Source: Haplosporangium gracile
Lineage: Eukaryota > Mortierellomycota > Mortierellomycetes > Mortierellales > Mortierellaceae
Direction: 5' to 3'
NCBI GenBank assembly: GCA_015499985.1
Contig: JAAAUF010000802.1
Span: forward strand, 293 to 19,315
Length of the DNA: 19,023 nt
The notes under the pieces are model-generated. The model was given only the letters and a program-made list of their open reading frames with translations, was not told the origin of the DNA and ran no database searches. Positions 17,229-19,023 of the stretch are shown here, in pieces; within the stretch, counting starts at the first letter, position 1, and each line of letters opens with the position of its first letter. Position numbers and translations under genes: made by a program.

Positions 17229-18830
17229 TCAACGCAATGACCACGTCTTGTAGCCCAGCCAGACGGTTTCCAATTTTTCAAACTTCAAAAGATGCCGAGC
17301 CACCCGGGCCTCGATCGACTTGTCCAATGTATCCAGACTATCACTACCACTACCACTACCACCACCACCACCACCACCACCACCACCACCACTACTACTA
17401 CCACTACCACTACCACTACCACTATCACTATCACTACCACTAGTACTATTACCACTAATAGCACCGCCATCAACGTCTCCCTTCTCGCAAATCTCATCAA
17501 CATCCACGGGACCCTCAGTGGTAGTCGTGGTGGCGGCGGACCAACTCGCTTTGGATGTCGTCACCAATCCCGCGTACCACTGCGACAAGGCCTTGGAGAT
17601 TTTTCTCTTCGTATCCAAACTCTTGATCCTAACTCGAAGCGTCTTTAGGTTTTTACACGCCCACTCGCACTTCTCGACCTCATCCATATCCATCTCATGC
17701 AGATGCAACGACAAGATCTCCAACTGCGGACATCCTCGCGGAATCAGCTGCAAGAGACGCCCTGACGCTTTAAAGTGGTCGTTGACTGGAATCACCTCGT
17801 GGCGGCTGGCGGTGAAAAGGTCGTCCGAATAAAAGACCGAGACCGACACGAGCGAGTGCTGGTGCAAGAGAATCGAAGTGAGCACCTCGGGCGAGGTGTG
17901 CTCGTACATGTATGCTATTTCGGTTAGGTCATTGGGCGTATTGTAGCAAAACTTGGGGATAATGGCGCCCGTGTTGTCCTGTAGGTGAAAGACAGTCAGA
18001 TTTGGGCAGTAGAGTGCGAGGTCCGACTTGATCTTGGTGGCAGGGATAGCCATCGACTGATTTTCGTGATCGTTGATATGTAAGACCTCGAGAGCAGGGA
18101 GATAGGCCAGGAGAGAAGGACCATCGGTGCTGTCGGCTGCTTGCGGTCGGATGATATTCTTGAGCCACGACATAAACACCTTGACGCCTTCGTGTCGGAA
18201 TGACCAATTCGGAATACCAACAACGTCCGTGCTCAGCAACCGCAGCTCCGACAACAGTGGGGATGCCAGAAGGATTGACATGAACCCGCTTCCCGTCAGG
18301 CAGAGGTTGGACAGTGTCAACGACCGGAGGACAGTTGCGCTCTCGGTCACATCCATTAAAGCAGCCGAAAAGGGAATCAGCGCCGGAACAGACACGAAAT
18401 GGGCCAAGGAATTGCGTTTGTTAGTTGGGACGGTGGCCGCATAGAGATGAATATCTTGAAGACTGGCACTGTTCCTCGAAACAACCTCGTACGCATACTC
18501 ATGCTGCAGGACCGACGACGCTGTTTCGACGTGGAGACTTGTCAGCTGGTCAACTCTGATGTTGGCGAGGACAGCGACATGAGTGAGTGACGTTGCATTC
18601 TTGACGACACGGATAAGACGTCCATGCTTTCCAATGATAGGTGGGGGGAGGGTCGCAAATTGGGGGTGGATGGCAAAATCTACCTCAAACCAGATTACGG
18701 GGATAAAGGTCTTTGCCCAGGCTTTGGAGACTCGGACGCAGGACCATGCAGTCTTGATAGAAACAAATCGGCTGAGCTGGTACCTGAGCTCGGGAATATC
18801 GAAGGGGCTTCCGGTTGTTAGAGAATCCAT
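17229..18830 (-). CDS. F-box/leucine-rich-repeat-like protein, Mortierella type, intact
   Basis: Single exon, ATG 18830–18828 to TGA 17231–17229, 533 aa. The N-terminus (FDIPELRYQLSRFVSIKTAW, then SCVRVSKAWAKTFIPVIWF, residues about 10–48) has the look of a divergent F-box. Such proteins usually recruit substrates to SCF ubiquitin ligases through Skp1. The long middle has irregular leucine-rich segments (LRSLTLSNLCLTG, LLSELRLLSTDV, LEVLHIND, CPNLTVFHLQDN, CPQLEILSLHLHEMD, CKNLKTLRVRIKSLD), suggesting an LRR solenoid. Residues about 460–496 are a Gly/Ser/Asp expansion with 11 consecutive Gly. The conserved tail SIEARVARHLLKFEKL follows. The decayed paralog sits immediately downstream. Substrate is unknown, and the F-box call is inferred from pattern rather than a domain search. 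Confidence 0.82.
   Translation of the reverse strand: MDSLTTGSPFDIPELRYQLSRFVSIKTAWSCVRVSKAWAKTFIPVIWFEVDFAIHPQFATLPPPIIGKHGRLIRVVKNATSLTHVAVLANIRVDQLTSLHVETASSVLQHEYAYEVVSRNSASLQDIHLYAATVPTNKRNSLAHFVSVPALIPFSAALMDVTESATVLRSLTLSNLCLTGSGFMSILLASPLLSELRLLSTDVVGIPNWSFRHEGVKVFMSWLKNIIRPQAADSTDGPSLLAYLPALEVLHINDHENQSMAIPATKIKSDLALYCPNLTVFHLQDNTGAIIPKFCYNTPNDLTEIAYMYEHTSPEVLTSILLHQHSLVSVSVFYSDDLFTASRHEVIPVNDHFKASGRLLQLIPRGCPQLEILSLHLHEMDMDEVEKCEWACKNLKTLRVRIKSLDTKRKISKALSQWYAGLVTTSKASWSAATTTTTEGPVDVDEICEKGDVDGGAISGNSTSGSDSDSGSGSGSGSSSGGGGGGGGGGGSGSGSDSLDTLDKSIEARVARHLLKFEKLETVWLGYKTWSLR
17340..17462. repeat. (CCA/CTA)n imperfect trinucleotide repeat inside the F-box gene
   Basis: A near-pure CCA core at about 17357–17391 is flanked by CACTAC variants. 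On the coding strand it encodes the Gly run and the alternating Gly-Ser/Asp-Ser tract. Because the repeat is in phase with codons, length changes would keep the frame. Confidence 0.9.
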
Positions 18831-19023
18831 GGCTTAAGTCGTCCAGCGAGGGTAGGTGATGTGAAATTAAGTAGAGCGTCAACTCAAACTGTCCCATGTC
18901 CACGCAAAAAGAGAACCTTCAGGGGCAGTCACAACATCCGCGAGAGCGCTTAGAAATGCACACTCATGTTAGACGACTCTTCACCCACACCCCACCCAAC
19001 CCTCATCTACTCTCCTTTTCCAC
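18831..19023. other. Upstream flank of the intact F-box gene
   Basis: It holds the presumed promoter of the minus-strand F-box gene. The last 60 bp are C/T-rich on plus (CACCCACACCCCACCC..CTCTCCTTTTCCAC). That could be the leader of a plus-strand gene beyond the window, but this cannot be tested here. Confidence 0.3.

Overview
This window looks like nuclear DNA from a filamentous fungus of the early-diverging lineages, most likely Mortierellomycota (Mortierella or a close relative). The genes are split by short GT–AG introns of roughly 75–180 nt. They encode eukaryotic proteins (MLH1, a RAD51D-type RAD51 paralog, eukaryotic-type GMP synthase, GUCD1, a NUDT19-like hydrolase). The right end holds the single-exon F-box/leucine-rich type proteins that are abundant in Mortierella genomes. 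The lineage call is inference from gene content and style. No virus, transposon, CRISPR array, tRNA or rRNA gene was found.

Layout, left to right. A secreted or membrane-anchored protein (minus strand) has only its first coding exon, 310–58, in the window. GMP synthase GUA1 (minus, 3 exons, 2851–950) follows. Next is a GUCD1 homolog (minus, 7 exons, 5476–3544) that shares a promoter region of about 500 bp with the divergent mismatch-repair gene MLH1 (plus, 10 exons, 5978–9444). MLH1 converges with a NUDT19-like Nudix hydrolase (minus, 3 exons, 10992–9527), with only 82 bp between the stop codons. A RAD51D homolog (minus, 7 exons, 13162–11255) lies upstream of it. A poorly understood low-complexity gene (minus, about 14454–13792) follows, and its reading frame continues into a Gln/His-rich tail through three in-frame TAG codons. 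The right-hand 4 kb holds two copies of one F-box-like family: a decayed pseudogene (minus, about 16387–15000) and an intact 533-residue gene (minus, 18830–17229).

The spliced models were built by hand. For the five conserved genes, every junction was checked for GT/AG ends, for phase and for continuity with the known family. The totals are 536 aa (GUA1), 245 aa (GUCD1), 810 aa (MLH1), 387 aa (NUDT19-like) and 408 aa (RAD51D).

The genes do not form one pathway. Two DNA-repair genes (MLH1, RAD51D) lie on either side of the Nudix gene, and GUA1 supplies GMP. The most interesting points are the apparent dual targeting of the Nudix protein (presequence exon plus C-terminal ARL), the C39-peptidase-like residues in the GUCD1 homolog, the TAG-punctuated Gln-rich frame, and the paired living and dead F-box copies, of which only the intact one has a Gly/Ser expansion. 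I found no clear evidence of a wholly new multi-gene system.
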